Source of the DNA: Plasmopara viticola
Lineage: Eukaryota > Oomycota > Peronosporomycetes > Peronosporales > Peronosporaceae
DNA length: 64,000 nt
Direction: 5' to 3'
NCBI GenBank assembly: GCA_001695595.3
Contig: MBPM02000038.1
Coordinates: 248,001 to 312,000 of the forward strand
The position numbers and the translations under genes were made by a program. The notes under the pieces are model-generated. The model made no database searches and was not told the DNA's origin. It saw only the letters and a list, made by a program, of their open reading frames with translations. Position 1 is the stretch's first letter. Every line of letters starts with the position of its first letter. Positions 45,526 to 57,786 of this stretch are shown here, one piece after another.

Positions 45526-46458
45526 TCAGGACATTTCGGTCTGCAAAGGGGTGTTCATAGTCTCGATATCCTCCATCGTGAGTTCGAACGCAACGTCTTT
45601 CTCCGACAAGCCGACCAACTGGAGTGGGGCTGCCACAACCTTCAATGGCTTGAAATCACTCGTGTCACTGATTCCTTCGTCCACCTGCTTTTGGGTCAAC
45701 CACGCGTCGCCCTTCTTGGCGAGAAACAGCTGCAGTTCCCGTGCATCACACGTGATTGTCTTCTCATTCTCCTCCTTGATCTTCTTCTTCAAGTCTCCCA
45801 CAAGATCGCTCGCATCGATCTTCACGGGGAATGGGTTTCCCTTCACTCCAACGAGCGCGCAGAACAGCGTCACCATGTTTCCAATTGCTTTTTGCGTGCT
45901 TGTCATGAGTAGGGAGAGACACAATAGTTCGATTAAAGGGATGTAGATCATCCACATTTTGAAGTTGTACGAACGCGTTGGTAGCAAATGTACCCTGTCT
46001 TCAAACGCATTGCTGGTCGTCATACGTCCTGGAAACGTATCGTGATCGATGACCCGCTGGTACTCCATCTTGTGCTTTGTAGGTAAAATCGAAAGCAAAC
46101 GATGACGAAGCAGGCAGCCTGCGACAAGGACAGCAGCTACGAGTTCGCTACTGGAAATGTACGTACGCGTTACGACCATGTAGGCTCGTCCTTCGTCAAT
46201 AAGAACAAAGAGCTTCCATAGAAAATGTACCACTTGCAAAAGGAGGACCCACACCCGTAGTCCCGATAAGATTGTATGGATCTCGGCAAATGTAAGCGAT
46301 GCCTCATGTATCCTTAGTTCCCATACCGCAGTGTGAGGAAGAAGCAAAAGCCACGATAAAAGACCTGATAGAACTGAGAGGATCGCCACGGGCGCACTAT
46401 GTACGAGAGAGCATGCGAAAAGGATCGTAACTCCTTCTGCTTCCACGCGATCGCGCAT
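45526..46458 (-). CDS. Polytopic membrane segment fused in frame to a Crinkler N-terminal domain
   Basis: The uninterrupted 310-codon frame has two unlike parts. Residues 1-194 hold several hydrophobic helices ([54 protein letters not shown]). Residues 195-310, from an internal ATG at 45876, match the N-terminal module of Crinkler effectors: [25 protein letters not shown] and LQLFLAK. A stop follows before any DWL or HVLVxxP region, so the Crinkler is truncated. The module directs translocation in Crinklers but is ubiquitin-like in fold and also occurs in other proteins. The membrane part probably belongs to the gene at 46460-47433. Whether the fusion is expressed is unknown. Confidence 0.7.
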   Translation of the reverse strand: MRDRVEAEGVTILFACSLVHSAPVAILSVLSGLLSWLLLLPHTAVWELRIHEASLTFAEIHTILSGLRVWVLLLQVVHFLWKLFVLIDEGRAYMVVTRTYISSSELVAAVLVAGCLLRHRLLSILPTKHKMEYQRVIDHDTFPGRMTTSNAFEDRVHLLPTRSYNFKMWMIYIPLIELLCLSLLMTSTQKAIGNMVTLFCALVGVKGNPFPVKIDASDLVGDLKKKIKEENEKTITCDARELQLFLAKKGDAWLTQKQVDEGISDTSDFKPLKVVAAPLQLVGLSEKDVAFELTMEDIETMNTPLQTEMS

Positions 46459-46459
46459 T

Positions 46460-47433
46460 CCTTGCTTTGTAGATTGTCCACACGTGCAATATCAGCAGCA
46501 CAATGTGAATGAAAATCAGGACATTGTAAAGGAAACCGGAACACGCCAATTTCAGCGCCGTGTTCACTTCCATTCACCCTAGATAAGACTTTTTATCGGA
46601 AGCTGTCGAAGGAGACGGGAGATAAGTAAACGAATGGGTGGCATTTTGACGAAATCGAAAATGCATTCCAAAATCTTCGACATCATCAACCGAGAGACGA
46701 GCTTTGTTCATTTGTAAAGTAGCAAAACCGGTCGCAAAATGACCGACAAAAGCTACAGTTTTGTTTGCAATGCCTGGCCCAGCACATCCAAAGATTGGTC
46801 TCAACGCCCTTTGCGTTTAAAGTTGCTCAATTTTAACGCCTCCCACGCACACTACCCGACAAAGAGGAACACTCTTGCCAATGACAGCGAGAAGTGTCCG
46901 TAACTCGCGCTCGGCCCAGACATTGGTGCGGCCATCATAGTTGTCGTCACAAGAGGCGCGTTCAATCGATACTTATGCAAGAAACGTGTGACCATTGCAT
47001 CTTGACATAGTGGTGGCCGTCGAAAGATGTCGAGTAATGTACATGCTGCCCACGCCATTGCATCGACGCGGATGTCGCTCGCTGAAAGCATTGTCGAGAT
47101 TTGAGGTGTCATTTCTTCGATTAAATCGTCGGGAGCTGAACAATTGGCAGCTAAAATGTAAGTGTATTGAGAAGTAGCACTTTGACTGTTGCTAGTTTGA
47201 GTAAGAGTTTGCAGATTGCAAGTGTCGTGAAAGACTTGCCACCCAGTCGAAGTGTTGCTCAATTTCGTGTTTGCCTGAGGCTGATCAAAAAACAACACGG
47301 AAGATTCAAACGTAAATGCAAAGGCATCATTTGGTCCAAGCCATTGCGTCTTGTAGTAAAAATCTCGAGCGTCCAGGGCTGATAACAGCAGCAAGACAAG
47401 CGCATCGAGTGCTTTGCAATTCTTCCAGTGCAT
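46460..47433 (-). pseudogene. 5' part of a damaged polytopic membrane-protein gene
   Basis: ATG 47433 opens a frame with a signal-peptide-like LDALVLLLLSALDA and an outer domain (TGWQVFHDTCNLQTL; PPLCQDAMVTRFLHKY) to 46852. A GT..AG pair could define a short intron of about 56 bases near 46811-46866, joining to the frame 46574-46804 (FGCAGPGIANKTVAF). There an in-frame TGA (46574-46576) precedes a membrane helix ([18 protein letters not shown]). One further frame change near 46460 links to the ORF at 45526-46458. A signal peptide, outer domain and several helices fit a receptor-like protein of the GPR180/TMEM145 or Wntless type, but that is a guess. Confidence 0.5.
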
Positions 47434-47613
47434 TGCGAGCGACCCCGCGACTGCTCGTTAGACCGATCAGTAATCTTTACGTACATGACATTACATAACA
47501 TTGCGAGAACAGCGATCTTCTATGTTCTCTCGGCAGGACATTGCATGTATTGTCTGCCAAAATGAGGGGCTCAGTCTTAAAATAATAGTTTAGTCAAGGA
47601 ACTCAAGGCTCTG

Positions 47614-47979
47614 ATGAGGTCGATGGATACGGCAAGTAGTCATTGCGACTCGATCAATCGGGTGAGATGCATGATTTTGCGACGGTCTAAGCTACCAGTT
47701 TTCAATCGTCACTATAAACCTGGAGCTGCGGAGCAGAATCGATCGATCAGCAACAGATACAAGGTACGCACGCACGCAGTGGCATTATGCGGTGGCAACT
47801 CGCGTGACGAGGTCGAGAATTTCGTGAAGGTTTTACTTGCGCAAAAAAAGACCGTGTTTTTAGCCATTGTTCCCTTAATGGAGACGTTTGTTCATTGGAG
47901 GATTCAAAGACGTTTTGGTTTTGTATTTAATGGAAAAATGACGACATTGGAGAGAGCTGGAGAAGTGGTGAGTCTATGA
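47614..47979 (+). CDS. Hypothetical protein
   Basis: The 121-codon ATG frame contains DEVENFVKVLLAQKKTVFLA and RRFGFVFNGKMTTLERAG. No family is recognised and no paralog is present in the window. It could be an exon of a longer gene or chance. It lies divergent from the membrane-protein gene, with about 180 bp between starts. Confidence 0.35.
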   Translation: MRSMDTASSHCDSINRVRCMILRRSKLPVFNRHYKPGAAEQNRSISNRYKVRTHAVALCGGNSRDEVENFVKVLLAQKKTVFLAIVPLMETFVHWRIQRRFGFVFNGKMTTLERAGEVVSL

Positions 47980-48339
47980 CGCCGGCAGTTGATTAATACT
48001 ACTAGTAGCGAACTGATTACGTTCCCTCGTCCTCATCATCCGCAACCATCCTATATTTGAGCAACGAGAGAACGCCTTAACACTCTTGTAGACAGCAATG
48101 AAGTACAAATAGAATACATGTCCCGTACATCACCGCTTTCGGGGTTTCCTCGTTGCTCTTATATGAAATGATTAGGCGGACGATGAGTGGACGATGAAAG
48201 AACATTTTCGATGATCTTACATACATACCAACACTTTGGTCACCACAGAGAAACTTCACCGTTGCTTTCTTTAAAGACGAGTAATCGGAGGCTGCGCCGT
48301 CAGCCTCATTTCTACGCAGATCATGGCGATCAAGCGGAT

Positions 48340-49074
48340 AAATCGTCAAGAATCTGGAGTGGACGAAAGTCGAAGCCACTTTGCTCTCTACTGAGCGCGA
48401 TGATGCAGATCCTCGATTCGAAGTTTGCGATGCCTCCTTAGACAACTGGGAGCGTTTTGTCAAGTCGGAGAATCAAGCACTTGTGTCGAGGGCGATGGCC
48501 TTTGAAAATGGTAGAACCTACATAGTCGAACACCCATCTGGCGTTCCTGAGGCCTTCTGCAGACCGTTCGAAGCGAACATGGTGTTTGCGACTGGTACGC
48601 GTAATCATCATTTGATGTCGCGTGGATCGAGTTATGTGGAAAGCCTCTCCGAGAATTCGAGCTTGATTGCAGGTTTGGTCCTGCCCCTGGTATTGGTGCC
48701 ATTTGTCCCGGTGGCATGATGTGGTTGGAATACTACACATTGAAGGTGGAAGTGGGTTTTCACGAAGATGGCCGTATTCAAATCGAAAAGCGGATCAATG
48801 GAGGCACTTTCCCGGTGTCGAATACATTCTCTGCATTCGTCTATCACCAGCGTTTCGGGTTCGTCAGTACAAGCTCTGCACGGTGGATAATCCAGCAAAC
48901 CCGCTTTCGCGTATGGAGCCGATTTCTATCGTCAATCCGACGAAGGTGACTTTTAATTCGCGCCGTTTGTTGGGCCTCGTAGGACAAGCTCTAATTTCCC
49001 AAGGCTTCACTCCGCCCGACATGGTCATCAACTTATTTCCGCTCGTTAAGAGGCTGATTCAGTCATACCAGTAA
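48340..49074 (+). pseudogene. Unknown protein, frameshifted
   Basis: The first frame (to 48719) reads VCDASLDNWERFVKSENQAL and EHPSGVPEAFCRPFEANMVF. Coding character then passes to the frame 48716-48949 (MMWLEYYTLKVEVGFHEDGR) and finally to 48667-49074 (KVTFNSRRLLGLVGQALISQ). Three frames in succession with protein-like composition suggest one gene of about 245 codons with two frameshifts. No start codon fits well upstream and the family is unknown. Confidence 0.4.
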
Positions 49075-49079
49075 AGTCG

Positions 49080-52000
49080 TGGTCATTTTTTAATTTGACG
49101 TCGTCAGCGATTAGAACTTGATGCCCAGCTTCGGTACAGTGATCAAACGGACTAGAAACACGATTTAACTCATATCAGTATTTATCGACAAAAGTCGGTA
49201 TTCCCCTAAAAAAGGATTGAAAGTAAATGAGTCGCCACGGAGTACCACCTTCCACTCGATGACAGCTCCTCAGTGTAACTCTAGATATAAGAGTCACTAC
49301 GTCACCGCGTTTTGTAAAGTCACTTCTATATGATGTATGTGTCGTTTATCATACTATACCTTGTTATTATAATGGATTGATTATCGATGAAAGTGGTAAA
49401 ATTGAGGTTGTTCCACAATGACTTTTTAAATGAATAGACATCAAAGCAAAAATATGCTAATCAGACACCATAGTGGTGATCAAGTCGTGAATCATGGTGA
49501 CTTAGTGGTGGCTCACTCGAAATCGACACCGAGAACAACCATCGAACGACAATACCTTAATGAGATTTCTAGACACATTGATTCCAGAGAGCAGTGTAAG
49601 CTTGCTCGCAATAAAGAATGATGTTACAAGCATGTCAATACTATGGATAAGGAATTTGTTGTCGTGTAGAGTAGTTAAAAGAAATGCCACCAAAAATCAA
49701 TATTTCAGTCGTCACTGAGGTTGTCTATACACCAGAGCCATCGGTACTCGAGCCCGTCGAGGCTTCGAATGTCAAAGTAATTAATGTTGAGAACCGGATG
49801 GATCGAATGTCTAACCGGTGGCCACAAATAGCGCGGTAAATGAAATAAAGTATAACTCAAACAGAAAATATATGATTTGGACGACGATTAATATCTGGAG
49901 AATGAAGATGAGGTCATTCCAGCGAATACAAAGCTGTGAGGCCAAAATGTGGAATGGGCTGGCTCAAGCAGTGCGAAGCGGCGCCGATTACGTTTTCAAC
50001 AGCCAGATAGACAAATTTTTATGACGTCTCATGGATGTATAAATCATCGGACGGTTCTAGCAGTGATGAAACTAGCATTGTCTGGTAGAAATCTTATGAT
50101 GGAATCCCAGACGAGTCCTCTTCGGGACGTTATAAGGTTGAAAGACGCAAGCCAAAATTCTCGGAATCTCGAGGAGTCGCAGACATCCAGAGCCCAAGCC
50201 AAAGCATAACGTCGAGCCAAAAGCCAGACCTAAAGTATGCTTTGTGAATACACTAACGAGATCGCCGATAAGAATAAGATTAATATAGTGATTCTTAACA
50301 AGGTCGTCGATGGCATTATGCTTCTGGATCTAATTCGTGAGAGCAACAAGATTGATCTGTATGATTTATCGTCGCTGCGTCATGTGAATAATGATGTGTT
50401 TTAACGTGCACTGCTGATCCGAAAAATCGTGCGCAAATTGGTGACAACGGCTTGTCAATGTGGCATAAAAAAAAGTGTAAAACAAAGCTTCGTAAAAAGT
50501 GGAAGCAATTGAGTTTAGTCCAGCTGAAAAAGCATAACAAACCTACAAAATGGTCGGTGTGATTGACCAGCTCAAAATGAGTAAATTCTTGACACACTTA
50601 CACATTTGGTAAATCGTAAGCCTGCCGATGTCTTTCCGCATGGCCCATTCGACGCCCACAAGAACGACCCTCGTCCATTCAACAAATTTAGACAATTTCC
50701 TTATATGTATGATTCTGTTTATGTAATTGAGCAAGAGGGAGTTGATGTGTGGCTTGATCATAACAAACATCAACTTTATGATAGTAATGATGCTGTGTAT
50801 CAGTTCTTTGCGAAGTGCTTCACTCATCCGATTTAAAAGCCACATGTGAGACGTAGATGATTGCACTTATCAAAGAAACTTAGAAATGTGGCAAGAAAAT
50901 ATCGTTTGACACGTTTTGTGAGTGGCACTCAAAGATGTCTTGCGTGTCTATCATTTAAGCGTATCACCGCTCAATTATGTAGTACTGGGCAGAGCAAGCT
51001 ATCAATTAATCTAGCAAATCATTTGACTCAGACAATCGCTCTATGAACAATCAAATTAAGAATTACATTACTGACAATCGCTCGCAGGTTGAACATTGAA
51101 TATCGAAGTCAATGCTTACGCAAACTATGTGAATGTGAATAACAATGACGCTGGCTCAACATCTCAGCCAATGATTGCCGACATATGTGTCTCGTAACCG
51201 TGTCGTTGATAAGAAAACTTTTGATTACTATTTCGATGCTCTAGCTAATCTCGATGCAGGTCGTGATATCTTGCACTACCTTGCTTGTTTTAATTTGACA
51301 AGATTGAAGTCACAAACGATCTTCGTTTCCTCTCACGAAAAATAAGAAGAAACGCAAGCCAACAACGTGGTAAAGTGGCTCTTCAATATACATGAAAGAC
51401 AAAGCGATGGAGAAGACGACGAGATAAAAAAGCATCGACTTCTGAGCAAGTATGGTAAAACTTTAGGTAAGTTGTACCGAGTAAAGAGTCCCGAATCGCG
51501 TTTCTTGATACCTTTAGTGGATTTTTAAGGATTGAAACGATAGGCATGAGAGAGAAGAATATTATTAGTTGTGGCAAGCGTCGAAAAGTTTGATATCAAC
51601 CTTCTCGCAACAGATTTCGAAAGTACAATCATGTTCGAAGACAAAAATATTTAAAAAATACTGAGCTTCTGCAAATCTGATGTGATGCTTTGATTAGAAG
51701 TGATACTATTCGTCTCGAAGGTAATATAGACTACCACATCCACACGTAACGTTATCGTTAAGCCTCTTGAAACGAAGTTTATTGTAGTGCTTGCTTTTCG
51801 ATGTTCTTGTGCTCTTTTATGCAATTGCCTTTCTGATAGCAAATAAAGAATTTGTTTACGCAAGTTCTCGCGAAAATGTCGATTCACAACGTTTCATTTG
51901 CATGCCACTGAGACCTATCAGCGACCTTGTAATGCTTGATCAATGAGGACCATACTGTCGACAATAAAGTGATCGCAATCCCACTTGTCCTTTTCCCTGT

Positions 52001-52180
52001 ATTCCTATGCTTTAATTTCAATCGATTCCCATTTATACGATATTAAATGTGCTAACAAGATAGCAGATAGCACTTTAACTGCAAGCGATTTTAAACACTA
52101 AATTGATCATGACTATTGGTATATCGGTAGCATATTATCGGTCAGAATTTACTCAATAGTTGCTGATGCTTTAGTATTCG
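49080..52180. other. AT-rich decayed region, unidentified
   Basis: Short plus-strand frames have protein-like composition but no recognised family: MPPKINISVVTEVVYTPEPS at 49684, PFNKFRQFPYMYDSVYVIEQ near 50680 and KTFDYYFDALANLDAGRDIL near 51220. Stops and frame changes separate them. Given the neighbouring capsid-like signal at 52200-53150, this may be part of a decayed virus-like element. Confidence 0.3.
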
Positions 52181-52189
52181 TTCGTGACG

Positions 52190-52350
52190 AGGAAATCCAC
52201 AAACCCACCACCGTTTACCATCGCATTCACATTGAATCCCTTCGGCTTTTTAAACTGTGAGTTCTTCTTAATTTTTCTTAAATTATACATTTGTCTTAAA
52301 TCTTTTTTGGCGGCAGCGTAAGCACGGGCCTTAGCTCATCGTTCTTTGCG
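52190..52350 (-). pseudogene. Basic protein scrap ending in GGG motif
   Basis: The minus strand reads AAAKKDLRQMYNLRKIKKNS and then NAMVNGGGFVDFL before a stop. A V-x-G-G-G sequence after a basic region resembles adenoviral-type protease cleavage sites in core proteins of Polinton-like elements. The match is short and suggestive only. Confidence 0.25.
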
Positions 52351-52599
52351 ATGCGTTTCGAGTATTGCTATATCTCTTCCTCAAAGGCAATGAAGACACT
52401 TTGTTGATACATTGAGGTTGTTTACTGATAGAAATGTATTGACTTTCAAATGTTGTTTTTCAGACACTTAATTTTTTTAATAAGTATATTCTCAAATTGA
52501 TCGATACCATTTGTCGTCACCAACGAATAATATTGTAACTTTTAGATGATTATTTTTGTTGTAATGATATAAGATATCCGATGGTCTTTTTTGTTATTA

Positions 52600-53147
52600 T
52601 ATCAACAAAGACAATACTCATTTGAAAGTAAAAGATGTTGTGATCTTTTTTCAATAAGGAATAGGTAATGGGCGATCTTTTAGAATAAAATAAAAGCAGT
52701 TTGTCTTTCCAAGTCGGAAGCTTCCCCCTTTGATATGACGACCACTTAATGGAGGAGCCGTTCCCACACCGCTGGCTAATTTGACTAGTCCACGCATTAG
52801 AGTAGCTGATCCGATCGCGGTGGCAATACCATTCAAAAGTCCAAAGTGATTGGATTCCAGCTGTCCTAGCGGAAGCTACCGATTCCCTTAGCGAAAGACA
52901 TAATTTTGTTTCACAAATCTTTAAAGCCACTTAAACGTGATTGATGAGTGCGAAGCACTTCTTTGTTATTCGTATGCAAAGAAGTTCCTTTGCCAGCCTC
53001 ATAAGCGTAAAAGCTTCTTGCAATTCTCACGATAGATACATGAAGGTAGCCATTGTTCAACTGCAAGTGCGACAAAAGAACATGCTTGCCGTGTAGGACT
53101 AGAACAGCCTGTGTGCAGCTCAAATGTACGGGATACTTTTTGTGCAT
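52600..53147 (-). pseudogene. Possible Polinton-like minor capsid/core protein relic
   Basis: The upstream frame (52911-53147) shows a repeated pattern of short blocks with Q, GK and S: VHLSCTQ, LHGKHVLLSHLQLNNGYLHV, AYEAGKGTSLHTNNKEV. This recalls minor capsid or core proteins of Polintons and related viruses. A second frame (52651-52836) has a Gly/Ala-rich hydrophobic stretch (LNGIATAIGSATLMRGLVKL) and RHIKGGSFRLG, where IKGG-S fits an adenoviral-protease cleavage site. The two parts lie in different frames. The assignment is from pattern memory and needs a profile search. Confidence 0.35.
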
Positions 53148-53499
53148 CTTAATTGATTATTTAGGACCCTAGCCTACAAAGCATATTAATAATAAATCTC
53201 AAACATTGAGTCTGGATAACACATAAAATACAATTGCTCGTGACATTTGGGTAGGAAGCGAACATGATTATTTATTGGACACAACGGTGGATATATATAC
53301 TAGGCGAACTATCAAGGTCTGCATGACCGACGTTGCGAAACAACAATGCCCTCTGAATGAATTCATCTCCAACATCCAGTATCCAACTAAAAAATGACTT
53401 GCTTCTTTACAATTTACATATAATGTTCAAAACTTGACGATCGTTTTGCTTCTGACGAATATCCTCACGAACAAGGAGAGTATGTTCTGGGACTGAAAG

Positions 53500-54085
53500 T
53501 CATGTGCAAAGTGGTCATGACCAGATATCAAGATGTGTTTACTTTTCACAACACAATCCTAAAGGAAGTGAGCAAGCAAATTGAAGCTGTATAGCTTGAA
53601 AACGAGCCTACTTCCAAGAAAGATAAGAAATACATCAGCTATGAAAATATCACGCCTCTACCTGGCAAGTTGAAAAAGGTGCTTACCGAGGCATGTGGTA
53701 AAGTACTTATATATCGATCCGAGTTATAGCAGCTGGCCAGAACCAAATGAACTGCTTATAAAAAAGTTGTATTTGCCAACGCAACGCTGAGGTTGAATGT
53801 GCATTTTGCACTTCATTTGGTAAGGCCAAGCGTTTGTCTTACCCGCCAGCTATATCCAGTGGAATGAATTGCATCTTAAATACTTCGAATATGTTCGACA
53901 TATAAGGCCATAAAAAATTAGTTGGATAGCACGTCGACGAGCTCCAGAATGTCACATCTCACTTTCTTGCGAATACTTTGAGAGAGAAGCCTGAAAAGCT
54001 AATGTGGCAAATTTTCTTACAGACCACTGGCGAGCACGAGTATATGAATTGGAGCAAGAGCTTTCTGTCAAGTTCTATCGAAAAT
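53500..54085 (+). repeat. Arm 1 of a long-range inverted duplication
   Basis: The DNA from 'catgtgcaaagtggtcatg' (about 53498) to 'gtcaagttctatcg' is homologous, in inverse orientation, to 60920-61500. Shared landmarks include 'aacctacttccaag' type sequence and 'agcctgaaaagcta'. Decayed frames in both arms share KLKKVLTEACGKV-like and REKPEKLMW-like stretches, so an unidentified protein was once encoded. Confidence 0.6.
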
Positions 54086-54089
54086 CCTC

Positions 54090-56700
54090 TTGGAGAAAAA
54101 TCGGAAGCCAAAATCGATAAACATGTTTCGTCGCATTGTTTAGTCTCGTTTAATCTCCTTGCCAGCCTGGGCTTAGTTCACCCATTGCGATTACGTGCCA
54201 GATTGATTCACAATATCATGGCTGCTCGAACGAGCTACAACAAAGTCGCAAGTCGATCAAGCGATCCCGAGCCAAATGCATCGCTTCAGTCTGACGCTCT
54301 TTCGAGCCTGAGCTAGCTCCTGTAGCAACGTCCGCTGCAAATCCTTTAAAAAGACCTAAAGATTGTCGTTGGTGCAGATTATCGAATAATACACTCCTTC
54401 TGGTAGCGACAAGACGCTTGAGATTGACGCCTTTAAGATATGTTTACTTCCTATAACATACAAGGCGATCGTGGAGCAAAAAAAAACGAATTATGGAATA
54501 CAATCTTGCTTTGAAATTGACATTTCTCAAGTCGATATTAGCTCAATGCGTGGCTTTCATGCGTTCGTAGATCTATTGTAGCTGACGCGAAAAACAGGCA
54601 ATCCGATAAAACATTGTTTGATTTTCTCGACGAGCAAGAACGAGACTTCATGCGATTTTGTTAAATAAATGTAAGTTTACATCGAGGCGAGTCGACACCT
54701 CGCACAATCAGCTTTTCGATGGCTTAGTGAAACGTTTATAGACGACTGAAGGTGCAAAAAAATTGAAGGTGCATCTATCAGTTCGTATGAAAAAATGTGC
54801 TTCCAAATTTAAAGTGCACTCAGTTTAAGTCTCTACTCAAGCTTTTATTCTGTCGGACTCAAAACTTTCAATATTTTATATATACGATGCTTTGCATAAA
54901 GTCATGAAAGCTCTCATCAAGAAAGAAAAAAAATTCAGTGATACTTTATATCGGCGAAATGATAAACTTTGATCCTCTTTATGCTCAATATAAGGACCAG
55001 ATTTCAATTACGATAATCATTCCGAATGCAATGATTTTGATAAACGAGCAAGATTTCGCGCTCGACACAAGATTGACTCTGAATGTACACCAAATGGGTC
55101 AAAACACGATATCTGTAGTGAAACACTTCACGAGGAAGATCTCTTAGACTCGCATATAAAGTTGAGCAACTTTAGAGTATCGATGTATCAAGGCTTCTCT
55201 GTCTTTTTTGCTCCTTCGCAAGACGACGGATACTGATCTTCTTGATAGTGCTTCTAGATTCGTTGCAAATCAGTCGTTTTGATATAAAGCTCCATGTTTT
55301 AAGCAATCCTTTCGAACTGATCCATCAAAACCCATTGCTTGAGACATTTTTTTTTCTGCGAATTTTCTCTCGTGATGCATATATGGTTGAGTTTAGTTTT
55401 ACATACATACATTGAGTTAAGTTATAGATATCAGTGGCTGCTCATCAGTTTCGAATTTGATTCTAAGAAACGATCTTTAGTATTCTGAAGCTGCCCCAGA
55501 GTCTATTACTCGCGGCGAGCAGGCGTCAATATAACTTTTTTAAGATCATGTTATCAACTGCTTCGACGACAACGACATACACAATTACGCCCCCTCATGG
55601 CACATTTTCAGCTATCAACTTCAACATCAACCTTCGAAATGTGTCTGTCCAAATAAAATCTACTTAGTCAACTAAAAGATGAAAACCAATTCCTTTTTAT
55701 CTCATGCGCAAAGAATCTATCAAGTTACGCATTTCCTACGTTGTCAATTCAAAATATTTCGGGCTACACTGCTGCACGTGGCTTTTTAACAATGACTGTT
55801 ACTGCTTGCACACCTTAGCTCCGCGCGGTAAATTTGTCATTCGTCTTAAGCATTGTATTCACTTCAGCTACGTATCTAGCGGCTCAAATAACTAGTGTTA
55901 TTGCGGAATACTCATTTACTTTCCCAAACCAATCCACCCACCGTCATGTGTAACAAGTTTACAATGCAAAAGTGAATAATCATCAGGTGGTGCACATATT
56001 TACTTCTGCCGGGGCCGAGTATGGCGCTCTAATCACAGCGGTATGAAGTCAGGAGCTAGCCTATTGCGTAATGAAGGGGTCTACTTCGAAATTGACGCTA
56101 TCATTTCTTGGCCATATCATGATTCTGCTTTTTATAATGGATAACAACGTTCGAATTTTATCTTTTACTACGACCAAAAGAAGTAGTATTAAACAAACAC
56201 GTTATAAGTCGTATAGATACTCGGTATGTTTTTGTAGATCTTCTGATTGATGATATCCATCATCTTGCTCTTTATTTTTGGACGTAATTTATTTGTCGTG
56301 ATCGATTTATTATTTGGTCGAGGTCAGAGATATACAATAGCTCTGACTTTAATTCGTTCAATGGCTACCAAACTTTTATTACAGGTAGTAAAAGAGATTT
56401 GAGATTCAGTCGGAACGCTTTCTGCTATAACTATCATTCGCGAAATACACTGTAAATCACTCACTATAAGCGGATCTTGTTTAGATAGGTCTGGTCTTAG
56501 TTGTGGTTCTAGCGTTACTCCCGGTGTTGCTAGCTTTTCGAGCAGTAAAATTAACAGTACCAATAATCTATCAGCTTGAGTCCTGTTCCTTTGTTTTGCA
56601 TTCGCCATTCAATGAGAAATTTCAAATTTAAAAGTTAAGTCATCGAGTCTAGAAGTTGCTGCGTCGGGATTCGCGAGTGTGTGCACCGTGAAAACATTAA
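54090..56700. other. AT-rich decayed region, unidentified
   Basis: Frames are short (plus 54938-55147 and 55704-55895; minus 56324-56608) and lack known motifs. No polymerase B, ATPase or integrase signature was found that would confirm a Polinton. Confidence 0.35.
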
Positions 56701-56739
56701 TTGAAAATTTAAATTGAATTGCTGAGAAAAATCACTGAA

Positions 56740-57400
56740 CGCTTGAATGGCGGAGCAAAATCGATAAGGAGTATTGGTTGCCTGTGTACAGTCCATGTCC
56801 TCGATATGGAATATTCACGTCAAGCAATGCTGAGTCAATTATCAAATCACCCCGGAACGCAAGAAAGATTCCTAAGAGTGATTTTCTTTTCGGCATTAAC
56901 GAAACGTCTCGGAGAAGAATGCGACGAGTTAGCTAAATGTGATATCAATTTACAATTTCACCCAAATATCCGATCAACTAATTGAGACTGCTTTTAAGAA
57001 TTTCGATGAAGTCTTGGTGACATGATATGCTGCAGTTTAATTTGTTATGAAAGCTTTATTGCATCATGGTGGTAAGCCAAGTGAAAATTCTGTTTAGTCA
57101 TTTAGGCAATGAGCTTGTATGTGCCTATGAGAGCTTCGTGTGTACACGCACTTAATCACGCAAATATTTGGACGAAGCCAGAAAGTATTTTGACTCAACA
57201 TGGAAAGCAAGCTCATTCTCGCTGGCCATCAGAGCTAGACTTGGGCTTTAATCTTACACCGCTAACTCCTCAACTGAGTTGTGCCGAAGGATTGTGTGGT
57301 GCGTCAATTATCACGAAGAAAGAGGACGAATACGCTCAACTGTGGCTTTATTGCGTCTGCGACAACAACAAAAATTGAGGCGCCACGCTGGCATTTGAAG
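56740..57400 (+). pseudogene. Possible MULE-like transposase fragment
   Basis: Near 56770-56840 a plus frame reads YWLPVYSPCPRYGIFTSSNA followed by ES, like the W-x(n)-RYG-x2-TSN-x-AES-x-N motif downstream of the catalytic domain in Mutator-like transposases. The following protein-like stretches change frame. The call rests on one motif. Confidence 0.35.
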
Positions 57401-57677
57401 CAAAAAGAAGTACAATTTCGGAGAATGCGGTGGAAGTGGTCATAATCATCGTAAGTGCCTAATTGGAGCAGGAATGGTACAGTTTTAATGGTTGGACACT
57501 TGGTAAGCTGGATGCTACTCGGAATGAATGAACTAGGCCCTTGTTTATTTCCAATCTATGGTAAAGTATTGTGTTGTATTTTACGATATAAATTACGTTG
57601 GGAATAGATAATTTCTTCGATTGGGGTATATTTCTTTACGCATTCGCCTCGGGACTAATGTAACGCTGGCGGATTCA

Positions 57678-57714
57678 TATATTATGGGGTCAAATAATTT
57701 GACCCGATAATATA
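57678..57714. repeat. 37-bp palindrome 3' of effector 5
   Basis: TATATTATGGGGTCAAAT pairs with ATTTGACCCGATAATATA with one mismatch and almost no loop. It lies 73 bp beyond the effector stop (minus strand), so it falls in the likely 3' untranslated or terminator region. It could also be a footprint of a small inverted-repeat element. Confidence 0.8.
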
Positions 57715-57786
57715 TAAGAAAGCTTAACAAACAATTTACCTGAAGTCGTAAATCGTTTTATGCTACCCACAGCTGTAACTCCATTG

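Noticed and set aside
48077..48463. 128-codon minus-strand frame with a hydrophobic end
   Set aside because: It overlaps the better-supported plus-strand relic at 48340-49074 and has no recognisable motif or paralog.
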